In this document: positions 7,536 through 16,485 of the stretch, piece by piece
Layout of the letters: each line of letters begins with the position of its first letter
Position numbering within the stretch: the stretch's first letter is position 1
Source: Hominifimenecus microfluidus
Lineage (GTDB): Bacteria > Bacillota > Clostridia > Lachnospirales > Lachnospiraceae
NCBI GenBank assembly: GCA_020687485.1
Contig: JAJEQR010000030.1
Span: forward strand, 1-45,547
Reading direction: 5' to 3'
Length of the DNA: 45,547 nucleotides
Position numbers and translations under genes: made by a program
The notes under the pieces: model-generated
Database searches by the model: none
What the model saw: the letters and a program-made list of their open reading frames with translations, nothing else
What the model was told of the DNA's origin: nothing

Positions 7536-9221
7536 ATGTGGATCTGCCCTGTATGTGATCATAAGAATACGAAAAATGATTGCTGCTCTGCCTGCGGTTT
7601 TGACCGTAGCTGCAGCTACGAGGAATTCAACACGCTGGCTTCAATAAAAACGGGAAACCAGTCGATTCATCTGAGAAAAATGGAATACCGGATTCGGAAG
7701 CATCCGGATGCCTTTGTGTGCAGCAAGTGTGGCGGCATCTATTTTTTACTCCTGGGAAAGGACAAGAAGCCGACCTGCGCGAACTGCGGAGCTAAAGTCG
7801 CAATGCCCTCTCCCGCTGTTACGGAAAAGTCCGTAGCAGTAATTTCTACTGCCGGAAAATCTGCAATAGTAACTGCTTCTGCTGCCTCCACACAGGCAAG
7901 AAAAACGCCTGCGTCAATTTCTCCTACGCAGGCAAAAACGGTAACTGCATCGACTTCTCCCATGCAGACGAAGAAAGCAACGACACCCATGTCCTCCAGA
8001 ACTCCCCTCTCTTCTGCAGGTGCTTCCACTGGGACTAAGGCTGTATCTGCCGCTTCCTCCAAAACGGCAACTGGCTTTACACCAGCGGATAACTTCGTTC
8101 CCGTACAGAACCCTTTCCCACTTTCTCAGCAGAAAACCCTGTCCCTGCTTCCTGCGATTGCCGGAGGTACGACGCACACAGTAGCGCGCCGAAGCGATGG
8201 ACGGGTAACTGCCATTGGGAATGACACCTTCCAGTGCTGCAGCGAAACGGACAGATGGACGAATATTATCTCTGTTGCCGCCAGCCAGTTCCATACGATT
8301 GGTCTGAAAGCTGACGGTACTGCTGTGGCGGCAGGCTGCAGTTTCTATCGCAAGGAGACGCTTTCCCAGGAGAAGAATATTGCGGCTATCGCAGTTGGCC
8401 GTGACCATACCGTAATCTTAAAGCGAGATGGTACCGTCAGAGCTTTCGGTGGAAATTACGATTATCAATGCAATACAACCGGCTGGAAAGATATGATAGC
8501 GATTGCCGCCGGTTACAGCCACAGTGTAGGCCTGAAGAAAGACGGAACTGTTCTTATCGCCGGAAGACTGGCACAGATTCCCGGCTGGATCAATATCACC
8601 GCTGTTGCTGCAGGCAAGAACTTTACGGTTGCGCTGAAAGCAAACGGAACCGTTCGGGCTTCCGGTGACAGCGGATACGGTGAATGCAGTGTCTCCGGCT
8701 GGAAAAACATCGTCGCCATTGCAGCAGGAGAACACCATACGGTCGGTCTTCACTCTGACGGAACGGTTGTCGCTGTCGGATTCAACGGGCATGGTCAGTG
8801 TAATGTAACTAACTGGAAAAATATCGTTGCCATTGCAGCAGGCTCGAATCACACCATTGGTGTAAAAGCGGACGGAACCGTTATCGCAACCGGCCGCAAC
8901 AGCGATGAGCAGTGCAATGTAAGCAGCTGGAAGCATATACAGGCAGTTCCCGGAAAGCCGATGGCAGCGAATGTAAAACCTTCGATTTCTGCTGCTCCGA
9001 ACGTGGAAAATACGTCAAAGCCTTCGAAACCGGCAGCTGCGTCTTCGGGAACGTATACGGGAACTCAATCTCGTAACAAAACGCTTATCTGCAAGATATG
9101 CGGATATCGTTATGAATCGGCGGGAGAACATTTGCAGCGTCCAATCTACTGCGCCGTCTGCGGAGTCCGAATGAATCCGGAACTGCGTGAATTAATGATA
9201 AAATCACAGGTACCAAAATAA
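7536..9221 (+). CDS. Zinc-ribbon RCC1-repeat protein 5, with N- and C-terminal ribbons
   Basis: This 561-residue protein has the shared first ribbon (MWICPVC...CSACGFD) and second ribbon (about residues 62-90, CSKCGG...CANCG). A long Thr/Ala/Ser-rich low-complexity linker follows (about 95-200), then seven RCC1 blades (about 205-470), which is a full propeller. A second linker leads to a third, C-terminal ribbon (about 515-545, CKICGYRY...CAVCG). It is the most regular and complete of the RCC1 set and could be the parental form. AAAAGGA precedes the ATG. No signal peptide is seen. The linkers suggest that the ribbons and propeller move independently. Function is unknown. Confidence 0.87.
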   Translation: MWICPVCDHKNTKNDCCSACGFDRSCSYEEFNTLASIKTGNQSIHLRKMEYRIRKHPDAFVCSKCGGIYFLLLGKDKKPTCANCGAKVAMPSPAVTEKSVAVISTAGKSAIVTASAASTQARKTPASISPTQAKTVTASTSPMQTKKATTPMSSRTPLSSAGASTGTKAVSAASSKTATGFTPADNFVPVQNPFPLSQQKTLSLLPAIAGGTTHTVARRSDGRVTAIGNDTFQCCSETDRWTNIISVAASQFHTIGLKADGTAVAAGCSFYRKETLSQEKNIAAIAVGRDHTVILKRDGTVRAFGGNYDYQCNTTGWKDMIAIAAGYSHSVGLKKDGTVLIAGRLAQIPGWINITAVAAGKNFTVALKANGTVRASGDSGYGECSVSGWKNIVAIAAGEHHTVGLHSDGTVVAVGFNGHGQCNVTNWKNIVAIAAGSNHTIGVKADGTVIATGRNSDEQCNVSSWKHIQAVPGKPMAANVKPSISAAPNVENTSKPSKPAAASSGTYTGTQSRNKTLICKICGYRYESAGEHLQRPIYCAVCGVRMNPELRELMIKSQVPK

Positions 9222-9274
9222 CAATTTTCAGTAACCGTATGCTTTCGTGTGATTTTGAAAGGAGTGTGGAATAA

Positions 9275-10990
9275 GTGGCAGAGAGAATAAAACTACCGAT
9301 CGGAGTTGATCTTTTTAAGAAAATGCGTGAAGATGGCTTCTTCTATATAGATAAGACTAGGCTGATTGAGCAGCTTCTTGAAAACGGCGGAGAAGTTAAT
9401 CTGTTTACCAGGCCCCGCCGGTTCGGAAAAACATTGAACATGAGCATGCTCCGCTGCTTCTTTGAAATCGGGACGGAACCGGATTTGTTTGATGGCCTCT
9501 ATATTTCATTCAGAGAAGATCTCTGTGAAAAATATATGGGAAAATTTCCGGTTATATTTCTCACTTTGAAAGATGTAGAAGGAGTTGTCTTCGAGAAAGC
9601 AAAAGCAAAGCTGATCCGACTGATTGCTCTGGAAGCCGAACGTTTCCGCTTTCTGAAGAACAGCGACAGACTCACAGACAATGAAAAGGCACGTTACTCT
9701 GCTCTGATTCAGATGCGCGACGGGAAATATACTATGGACGAGGACGCCCTGGAATCGTCATTACAGACCCTGTCGGAACTTCTGTATCGTCATTACGGAC
9801 ATCAAACGATTATTCTGATCGATGAGTATGATGTTCCTTTGGATAAGGCTTATCAGAATGGCTATTACCGGGAAATGGTGTCTTTGATCCGCGCATTATT
9901 CGGAAGTGCATTGAAAACGAATGAGTTTCTGCAGTTTGCTGTCCTGACCGGATGTCTGCGTGTCTCGAAGGAAAGCATTTTTACCGGGCTGAATAATTTT
10001 AAAGTTCTTTCGATCACGGATGCCAGATTCGATGAGCAATTCGGCTTCACCGAAGAGGAAGTAAAAAAGCTCCTGAAAGCTTATCACCTGGAAGATCATC
10101 TGGCTGAGACAAAAGAATGGTACGATGGCTACCGCTTTGGTAATGCGGACATCTACTGCCCCTGGGATGTGATTAATCATGTAGATCGGCTTTGCGGCGA
10201 ACCGGACGCCAGGCCGCAGTCCTACTGGATTAATACCAGCGGCAACGCACTTGTAAAACGCTTTATCGCAAAAGCTAACAAGACCACAAAGGATGAAATC
10301 GAGCGCCTGATTGCCGGTGAGGCGATTGAGAAGAATGTTCGCCTGGAGCTGACATATGATGAAATCGACACCACGATTGATAATTTGTGGAGCGTGCTGT
10401 TCACGACAGGATATCTGACGCAGGCAGGAATGACAGAGGATGGAGCGTATAAGCTGATCATTCCCAATAAAGAAGTCCGGGAAGTCTATAAGGCTCAGAT
10501 ACAGGAATGGTTCAAGGACACCGTTTTTCGTAATACTGAACAGCTGACAACCTTCTGGAATGCCATAGAAGAAGGAAATACCGAAGCGATCGAGAAATAT
10601 CTGAACCGAACGCTGAGCAATTCCATCAGCGTGTTCGATACAAAAGCGCCGGAGAAAGAAAAGGAAAGCTCCTATCATACTCTTCTGGTTGGACTGTTCA
10701 CCGGAAATTCCGACTGGTTGGTAAGATCGAACGTGGAAGCCGGAGAAGGCTTCTCGGATATTATTGTCGAACCGGAAGATCCTGATGCCGGAATTATCTT
10801 CGAGTTGAAATATGCAAGGGAAGTATCCGGTTTGGAGAAAGCCTGTGAAAAGGCGATTGCGCAGATCCGGGATCGCAGGTATGCAGAATACCTGATGAAT
10901 GACGGGCGAAACCAGATTCTGTACTACGGCATTGCCTTTCACAGGAAACGGTGTCGGGTGATAGTTGAGAGACACGAAAAAACCATATGA
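9275..10990 (+). CDS. AAA-ATPase-like protein with C-terminal PD-(D/E)XK nuclease domain
   Basis: The GTG start at 9275 is supported by AAAGGAG about ten bases upstream, giving 571 residues. The N-terminal half matches the AAA-ATPase_like family (PF09820 type): a P-loop written RPRRFGKTLNMSM near residues 48-60, and a Walker B-like ILIDEYDVPL near residue 175. The middle carries the family signature DGYRFG...CPWDVIN. The C-terminus (about 485-540) has the PD-(D/E)XK pattern GEGFSDIIV...GIIFELKYA, as in PDDEXK_9 (PF08011). Such genes occur in many copies in gut Firmicutes and Bacteroidetes, and their role is not established (mobile or defence-associated in some views). It lies 53 bases after the RCC1 array and ends before a terminator, so it may simply be co-transcribed with the array. 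Confidence 0.9.
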   Translation: MAERIKLPIGVDLFKKMREDGFFYIDKTRLIEQLLENGGEVNLFTRPRRFGKTLNMSMLRCFFEIGTEPDLFDGLYISFREDLCEKYMGKFPVIFLTLKDVEGVVFEKAKAKLIRLIALEAERFRFLKNSDRLTDNEKARYSALIQMRDGKYTMDEDALESSLQTLSELLYRHYGHQTIILIDEYDVPLDKAYQNGYYREMVSLIRALFGSALKTNEFLQFAVLTGCLRVSKESIFTGLNNFKVLSITDARFDEQFGFTEEEVKKLLKAYHLEDHLAETKEWYDGYRFGNADIYCPWDVINHVDRLCGEPDARPQSYWINTSGNALVKRFIAKANKTTKDEIERLIAGEAIEKNVRLELTYDEIDTTIDNLWSVLFTTGYLTQAGMTEDGAYKLIIPNKEVREVYKAQIQEWFKDTVFRNTEQLTTFWNAIEEGNTEAIEKYLNRTLSNSISVFDTKAPEKEKESSYHTLLVGLFTGNSDWLVRSNVEAGEGFSDIIVEPEDPDAGIIFELKYAREVSGLEKACEKAIAQIRDRRYAEYLMNDGRNQILYYGIAFHRKRCRVIVERHEKTI

Positions 10991-11055
10991 TGTATCCATA
11001 CATGACATTAGCGGACGAGACAGAGATTGTTCATTGTTAGTTGGTATATCTGATT

Positions 11056-11086
11056 AAAGGGGGCAGCTAAAAACGCTGCCCCCTTT
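11056..11086. terminator. Bidirectional intrinsic terminator
   Basis: AAAGGGGGCAGC (11056-11067) and GCTGCCCCCTTT (11075-11086) form a perfect 12-base stem with a 7-base loop and A/T on both flanks. It sits between two convergent transcription units and should end both. Confidence 0.88.
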
Positions 11087-11160
11087 ATAGTTACTTACAC
11101 AAAACACAGAGGTATAATCTTAACGATCAATTCCGTACGAAATGCAAAGTTTTCCATTTC

Positions 11161-13374
11161 TTATTCGTTCTGTTTTTCCTCAGAATCACCCTCTTTTTTG
11201 CTTTCATCTTCGTTTTCTTCCACGCTCTCTTCTTCCTCCAGGTAGGTCTGCATAATATCGTCTGCGATCTTCCAGAAGGGAGTGTCCTCCATAAAGACGG
11301 GATCGGTATTGCCGACGCGCGCGATGCTGTGGTGCTTCGGTAGGCGTGCGATCTCCTGTGAGAGCTGCTCAGCTTGTCCGGGGGCAGTCTTTAACAGGTA
11401 CTCGACATCACTCTTCTTCAGGTCGGGAACGGCATGTACGATCCAGGTGAGAATATAGGAAGCGTAATCCTCTTCTCCGATTCCGAAGTGCTTTAAGGAC
11501 TGTGTGGAGAGAATCGTTCCTACGCCAAATTCGCGCCCTTCCTTCATGATCGTCTTCAGTGCCGGGAAGCCTTCAGACATGATATTGTCCGCTTCATCCA
11601 CCAGAATCAGGCGGGTCAGCTGTCGGTACTTGGCGTTCGAGCGGCTGGAACCGGAACCGAGCATCTGAGAGCAGAACAGCTCCAGAGTGATAGCAACCGT
11701 CAGGTTCTGGATGCGGGAATCGTATCCGGACAGATCCAGTACGGTCACGCCGTCCAGCATTGCGAAGAGAGATTGTGTCTTCGCCGGATCTTTCTCAAAG
11801 ATCTCGAACTGATGCAGAGCATACATCGCGGAATACAGGGCGTCCTGCTTCGGAGTGCCTTCCTGGTAAATCTGATAGACATCCTCGAAGGTCGGCGCCG
11901 GGCGGTTCCAGGTATCCGGATCGGAAGTGATACCGCGGCGGTTGTATGCCCGGATGATGCTGTCCAGGAGCAGGTTGTTCTGTACCGGGCCAAGGTGATA
12001 GATCTTGGTCAGGATATTGGCGAAAGCGCTGGCTACGTGGTAGGGCAGCTGCGGCTTTACCTTTAATCCGCGCAGGGACATCGGGTTGAAGGGCAGGTTG
12101 TGAAGTCCCAGCACCTTTGCGCGCGTCGCGCGTACAAAGTCCTCTTTCGAAAGATTGTAGTCTCCCTTGTAATCGAAGATCAGCATGCTTAATGGGCGTC
12201 CATCGAAGTTGTTATACTGCTGACGGAACAGCTGCGTAATCAGAGACTTCGTAAACTGAGTCTTGCCGGTTCCCATCGTGCCAATGATTCCCGTATTGAC
12301 ATGAACGAGCTGTTCGGTGTCATTCGGATACCAGTATACAGAAGAATTATCCTTCGGATTGTGACCCAGCAGGATTTTCATGGAGCAGGGCTCATGGAAT
12401 TCTTCCCCTTCAAGCCCGGGGTCGGTGCTGGTATCTGAATCATCATCTTCTTCCTCATCACCATCATCTTTCACAGTCTCTTCACTGGTGTCGTCTTCCT
12501 GATTTTCAGTGTCGGTATTGCTCCGGTCATCTGTGTTTTCCGTATCGTCGTTCTCTCCTATGTGATCCGTATTGTTCGCATCCGAGGAGTCTTCTCTGTC
12601 GGAGTCCTCTGTCTTCTCCGGAGTCTCTGGCGTTACAGTTTCATCTGCAGAATCTTCGTCGGTTTCTGTTCCATCTTCTTCTGTTTTTTTGTTTTCAACC
12701 GTATCTTTTTCCGGCTTTTCTTCTGTTCCTTCGTCTTTAATCGTATCTTCTTTCGAGTCTTTATCCTGCTCTTTATCGGCATTTTCTTCGCTGATATAAT
12801 CGAACAGTGCGGCACAGTGCGGGCACAGACCGGGATTCTCCGCGATCTGATAGCAGTCGCAGTGATAATCGATGATCTTTTCTTCATCCAGGACAAGTAC
12901 CGGATAGTGATAGAATCCGAAGGCACATGCCATCCGGCCGGTTACTTCCCGGTTGCCGGAGGAAAGGATGTGATCCTCTTTCACCGTAAGACCGGAATAT
13001 GTCTTTTCATCTGATTTGCTGGCTGCTTTTTTTGCGGTTATTTTCTGTGCCAATCTCCGGTTGGCGTCTGGATAGGCGTCGATCTGAATGTTTCCATCGC
13101 CGCATGCTTCGGCATTCGCAATCAGAGCCGCGCAGTGTTCACAGAAACCGCCCTCCGCGATCTTCCAGCAGTCGCAGGTATATGCCAGAATTGTCTTCTG
13201 CCCGGCGTCATAAATCGCTCCGGGATGATGCACGAATCCGAAGGCGCTGTCCACGCTTGCCTGGAGAAGCTGCGTTCCGTCCGCCTGCGTAGTTTGCTTC
13301 TGCTTCTTTACTTTGTTGCTATTTACGAGTTCGCAGCCTTCTTTCCAAAGTCTGCCTGAGAGTGTATATTTCAT
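11161..13374 (-). CDS. HerA/DUF87-type ATPase with two SWIM-like zinc fingers
   Basis: The 737-residue protein has two related N-terminal modules. Each ends in a SWIM-like finger: C67-x-C69...C78-x-H80, and C172-x-C174...C184-x-H186. A strongly acidic Asp/Glu/Thr linker spans about residues 197-325. The ATPase domain follows, with Walker A GTMGTGKT (about 365-372), Walker B LILVDEADN, and a later STQ motif, as in the HerA/VirB4 branch of hexameric pumps. HerA-type ATPases move DNA or protein, and SWIM fingers bind DNA or protein. It is the last gene of the minus-strand operon, 21 bases after the degenerate AAA gene, with GAGAGGA before its ATG. The C-terminal tail is again acidic. The substrate is unknown, and calling it a DNA translocase would be inference. 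Confidence 0.8.
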   Translation of the reverse strand: MKYTLSGRLWKEGCELVNSNKVKKQKQTTQADGTQLLQASVDSAFGFVHHPGAIYDAGQKTILAYTCDCWKIAEGGFCEHCAALIANAEACGDGNIQIDAYPDANRRLAQKITAKKAASKSDEKTYSGLTVKEDHILSSGNREVTGRMACAFGFYHYPVLVLDEEKIIDYHCDCYQIAENPGLCPHCAALFDYISEENADKEQDKDSKEDTIKDEGTEEKPEKDTVENKKTEEDGTETDEDSADETVTPETPEKTEDSDREDSSDANNTDHIGENDDTENTDDRSNTDTENQEDDTSEETVKDDGDEEEDDDSDTSTDPGLEGEEFHEPCSMKILLGHNPKDNSSVYWYPNDTEQLVHVNTGIIGTMGTGKTQFTKSLITQLFRQQYNNFDGRPLSMLIFDYKGDYNLSKEDFVRATRAKVLGLHNLPFNPMSLRGLKVKPQLPYHVASAFANILTKIYHLGPVQNNLLLDSIIRAYNRRGITSDPDTWNRPAPTFEDVYQIYQEGTPKQDALYSAMYALHQFEIFEKDPAKTQSLFAMLDGVTVLDLSGYDSRIQNLTVAITLELFCSQMLGSGSSRSNAKYRQLTRLILVDEADNIMSEGFPALKTIMKEGREFGVGTILSTQSLKHFGIGEEDYASYILTWIVHAVPDLKKSDVEYLLKTAPGQAEQLSQEIARLPKHHSIARVGNTDPVFMEDTPFWKIADDIMQTYLEEEESVEENEDESKKEGDSEEKQNE

Positions 13375-13395
13375 ACGTATAAGATCCTCTCTAAT

Positions 13396-14442
13396 TTATC
13401 CAAGACTTCTGGCAAAATCCAGTAATTCCATATTTTCGGAGAACGATCGGTCGGATTTTCCCATCAGCGCCATGGCTCTGTCGTTATTTTCCGGGCCTTT
13501 TGCATTCGTTGCAGAAGAGGCAGCCGCTGTCTGCTCGATCTTAATTACGGGCATCTGACCGGACGCAACATTCGGAAGCTTTGCCATATGAATACAGTCT
13601 TCTGCTTCTTCTCGGCCACAGGTAAGATTCAGAGAAATTCCGGCATCCACCATTCTTTCCATCGCTGACAGTTTCAGATAGCATACTAGCTGCTCTAATT
13701 CTGCATAAGTCATTCCATCTGTCTGCCCGGCAAGCTCGGACACGGTGATATTCTCCAGTGTAAGCGCGGCCTGGATCGCTACCATCGGGTTTTCAGGATT
13801 ATCCACCTGCCATTCCAGCTGAGACTCCAGATATTCCTCGCGCTGATGTTCAGACGGACACGGAAGTCGCAGAATCAGCGCCTGGGAACGAAAATCGGGC
13901 GTCAGCAGTGTTTCATCCGTAATATAACCGATAACAACAAGTCTGGCCTTTTCTTCTTCGCTTGCATCCTCGGAGTCCTCTTCCATCTGTTCTATGGTGT
14001 CCGCAATCGCATTGGATATCGCGGAAAGATATGCGTATTGATCCATATCCTCCAACACGAGAATTCGCAGACGAGCATCCGCCTGATCCTCCAAAATGGA
14101 AGTGATGAGTTCCGACACTTCAGCAGCTTTCATTCCCTTCGGAAAATCATCCGCGCGAAGAGCCAGAAAACCGGTCTCCTCTGGCTCTAGCCCGTAAGAC
14201 GCCATCAGTGATCCTGCCAGCGCACTGCCGGTGATATGACGGCCATTTCCTGACGGACCAGCGAAGAGATAGATGCCATGCTCGGAAATGCCGAGCTTTG
14301 TCAGTAACCGGCGGTTTTTGATCAGTTCCTGCAGAGGTGTCTTCCAGAAGCAGGTATCCGGCAGAAGCTCCAGCCTTCGATCCTTTAACTTCGTGTAATC
14401 AGACAGCTGCAGAAACCATTCGTTATCATTATCCTCTGCCAT
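13396..14442 (-). CDS. Degenerate AAA+ ATPase paralogue
   Basis: This 348-residue protein has an AAA+ layout, but the P-loop reads GPSGNGRH (about residues 61-68), with Arg in place of the catalytic Lys. The Walker B region reads LVLEDMDQ in place of the usual DE pair. A lid-like helical region (AGQTDGMTYAELEQLV) is retained. It is therefore probably unable to hydrolyse ATP and may act as a structural or regulatory subunit of the active AAA+ encoded just upstream. Its ATG abuts the TAA of that gene, suggesting translational coupling. A low-complexity stretch near residues 305-320 precedes a short C-terminal helix. Confidence 0.65.
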   Translation of the reverse strand: MAEDNDNEWFLQLSDYTKLKDRRLELLPDTCFWKTPLQELIKNRRLLTKLGISEHGIYLFAGPSGNGRHITGSALAGSLMASYGLEPEETGFLALRADDFPKGMKAAEVSELITSILEDQADARLRILVLEDMDQYAYLSAISNAIADTIEQMEEDSEDASEEEKARLVVIGYITDETLLTPDFRSQALILRLPCPSEHQREEYLESQLEWQVDNPENPMVAIQAALTLENITVSELAGQTDGMTYAELEQLVCYLKLSAMERMVDAGISLNLTCGREEAEDCIHMAKLPNVASGQMPVIKIEQTAAASSATNAKGPENNDRAMALMGKSDRSFSENMELLDFARSLG

Positions 14443-15801
14443 TTAGAGGTTCCTCATCTTGTTCGTAAATTCGTTCAGTGACTTCTCGATATCGTCCTTC
14501 GGAGCCGGATGATATTTTGCCAGCGCCGCTTCGAACATTTCGCGGGTAATTCTGGCTTCGCCGGTCTTTAAGGCATTTACCGCGTCAGCGGCATTTACCG
14601 CTTCCCCGGAGAGCACAGATTTTCTCAGCAGAACACGCAGATGCGAAATCACGCGATCGATATCTCGCTGATTGTAGCCCTCGGTTGCTTCCGCCATTTC
14701 CTCCCAGGAGAAATCATCGGCACACTGCACCTTCTCGATGACCTGCTCTTCCTCTCCGTTCTCCGCCTTTACTCTCTTCATGAACTTGGCATGGAAGGAG
14801 GCAGCACGGGCTTCTTCATCCGGCAGGGGAACAGGAACCAGCTCCACGCGATCCAGCATACCAATATCTACATTGGCCGGGTAGTTCGTCGCACCGATAA
14901 AGATGACGCGGCGGCGATCCTTGCCTCCGTCAATCAGGTCATTGTACGCGTTCAGGAAAGTCGTGGTCAGTGACATATTGAAGTCGGACAGATTCGGCAT
15001 AGAACGGCTCTGGCAGATACCGTCGATCTCATCCATGAATAGAATCGTCGGTTCCTCCAGCGCTTCCGCGAAGGCTCTCTTGACGATCTTATCTGCCTCG
15101 CCGGAGAATTTACTGTGTACATCCGAACTCTCCAGCTTCATATAGCGGTAACCCTTCTGCATCAGCTCGTGGGCGAACGCTTTGATGATGAAGGTTTTGC
15201 CGCATCCGGGCGGTCCGTAGAAGAAGAAGGACTGTACCGTTGAGATATCCAGGTATTCGTTCAGTTCTTCGGAAGCAATATCCTGCACGCAGTCGTTCAG
15301 CAGCTCCTTCAGTTCCTCCATACCAGCGACTTTATCGAAGCCGTATCCAGGATCTTCCTGGAACCAGTGAGCTACCACGGAATCCGGAATACCGTAAGTA
15401 TTCTTATTTGGCTTCTTTTCTCCTTCGTTTTCGGTTCCTGCGCCGGATTCCGATTCAGAAGCCTGCGTTCCTTTGGCGGATGACGCAGCTCCGGCCGGAG
15501 TTTTGGCCTGCGCAGGCTTTGCAGCCGGAGCTGTTCGCTGCGCTTTCTTCTTCGCTTCCTCCGGATTCAGATAGTACCAGATCTCGCGCATCTTGCCACT
15601 GCACATATCCTGCTCACTGATCCAGTGCTGCATCTCTGCGCCAACGGTCATGCTGGCGAGCTGCCCGGCCCGTTCTGAGGCGTTCTGATAACAAAGTCCC
15701 TCTTCGCGGCTGGGATCTCCCTTTTCTTCTCTGATTGCGCGCGCTTCACGTACAAGCGCTCGGTATTCGTTGTTCAAACGATTGATTTTCTCAATATCCA
15801 C
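14443..15801 (-). CDS. Classical AAA+ ATPase, Vps4/Cdc48-like
   Basis: The GTG start at 15801 is preceded by GAGGA and gives 452 residues. Residues 1-90 are helical and resemble a small helix bundle comparable in size to MIT domains (inference). An Ala/Pro/Ser linker follows (about 90-135), then a complete AAA+ module: Walker A GPPGCGKT (196-203), a pore-loop-like KFSGEADK (231-238), Walker B LFMDEID (254-260), sensor-1 GATN (303-306), and PLPDEEAR (about 325-332) as in the Vps4/katanin/Cdc48 clade. The lid helix region ATEGYNQRDIDRV matches that clade's TEGYSGxDI motif. Such ATPases thread or disassemble protein polymers. It is paired with a degenerate AAA+ directly downstream and a small helical protein directly upstream. 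Confidence 0.87.
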   Translation of the reverse strand: MDIEKINRLNNEYRALVREARAIREEKGDPSREEGLCYQNASERAGQLASMTVGAEMQHWISEQDMCSGKMREIWYYLNPEEAKKKAQRTAPAAKPAQAKTPAGAASSAKGTQASESESGAGTENEGEKKPNKNTYGIPDSVVAHWFQEDPGYGFDKVAGMEELKELLNDCVQDIASEELNEYLDISTVQSFFFYGPPGCGKTFIIKAFAHELMQKGYRYMKLESSDVHSKFSGEADKIVKRAFAEALEEPTILFMDEIDGICQSRSMPNLSDFNMSLTTTFLNAYNDLIDGGKDRRRVIFIGATNYPANVDIGMLDRVELVPVPLPDEEARAASFHAKFMKRVKAENGEEEQVIEKVQCADDFSWEEMAEATEGYNQRDIDRVISHLRVLLRKSVLSGEAVNAADAVNALKTGEARITREMFEAALAKYHPAPKDDIEKSLNEFTNKMRNL

Positions 15802-15825
15802 AGGCGTGTCCTCGACTTTCTGTGC

Positions 15826-16473
15826 TTAGCGCTTTTCGGCATTTTTGCGAAGGATTTCATTTACATAGGCGTTATCTGCCGCCGAATTTCCGCTGCTGAA
15901 ATCCATTCCAGAGGGAGCAGAAGTAGCGACTGTCTGACTGCCATGCATCTTTCTCTCCATGCACTCTTCCATAGTATAGCCCTGAATCAGGTATTCCACA
16001 AACTGCTCGTCTACCATATCGGCCCGCTCCGTAAAAGCTTCCGTCTCGTTAGTATCATCGAAACCGACATTCAGCTGTGCCTGGTAATCTTTCTTTGTAA
16101 TCTCTGATTGAGAATCCAGATGATGAACCTGGCGGATGATCGACGTCATTCTCTTCTGTGCTTTTGCAAGATCAACGGCCTGACCGGCACCCTGAAGCTC
16201 CAGCTCCAGCTCTTCTACGGCAAGAAGACCAACGGCGGCATCGTGAATCCGGCTCTTCTGAGCCGCGTCGCCGATTCTCTTCTCTCTGCGTTCCAGCGCA
16301 TTCAGTCGATCCATGGCAATTACCCGCTCGAACGTATCGCGACAGGAAGCGAGAGCACCATATTGCTCCGCAATCGTCATATTCAGTTTCGCCTGGCGGT
16401 CTGCTTCCTTGCGTACCTCTTCCTTTATGATCTGGCTGTCACTTTTGCCAAGAATTTTTCCCATAAGCCCCAT
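15826..16473 (-). CDS. Small helical protein with ESCRT-III/Snf7-like layout
   Basis: The 215-residue protein is almost entirely helical. It begins MGLMGKILGKSD, a short amphipathic basic segment like the membrane anchor of Snf7-type proteins. A long charged helical core follows (about 15-150), then an acidic segment, a Ser/Gly/Ala linker (about 180-195), and a short C-terminal helix (NAYVNEILRKNAEKR). In eukaryotes and archaea this layout (anchor, helical hairpin, linker, AAA-binding tail) goes with a Vps4 ATPase, and a Vps4-like gene lies directly downstream here. I do not see decisive sequence identity, so this is a structural guess. It could equally be an unrelated coiled-coil. AGGAGG precedes the ATG. 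Confidence 0.5.
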   Translation of the reverse strand: MGLMGKILGKSDSQIIKEEVRKEADRQAKLNMTIAEQYGALASCRDTFERVIAMDRLNALERREKRIGDAAQKSRIHDAAVGLLAVEELELELQGAGQAVDLAKAQKRMTSIIRQVHHLDSQSEITKKDYQAQLNVGFDDTNETEAFTERADMVDEQFVEYLIQGYTMEECMERKMHGSQTVATSAPSGMDFSSGNSAADNAYVNEILRKNAEKR

Positions 16474-16485
16474 GTTGCTCCTCCT

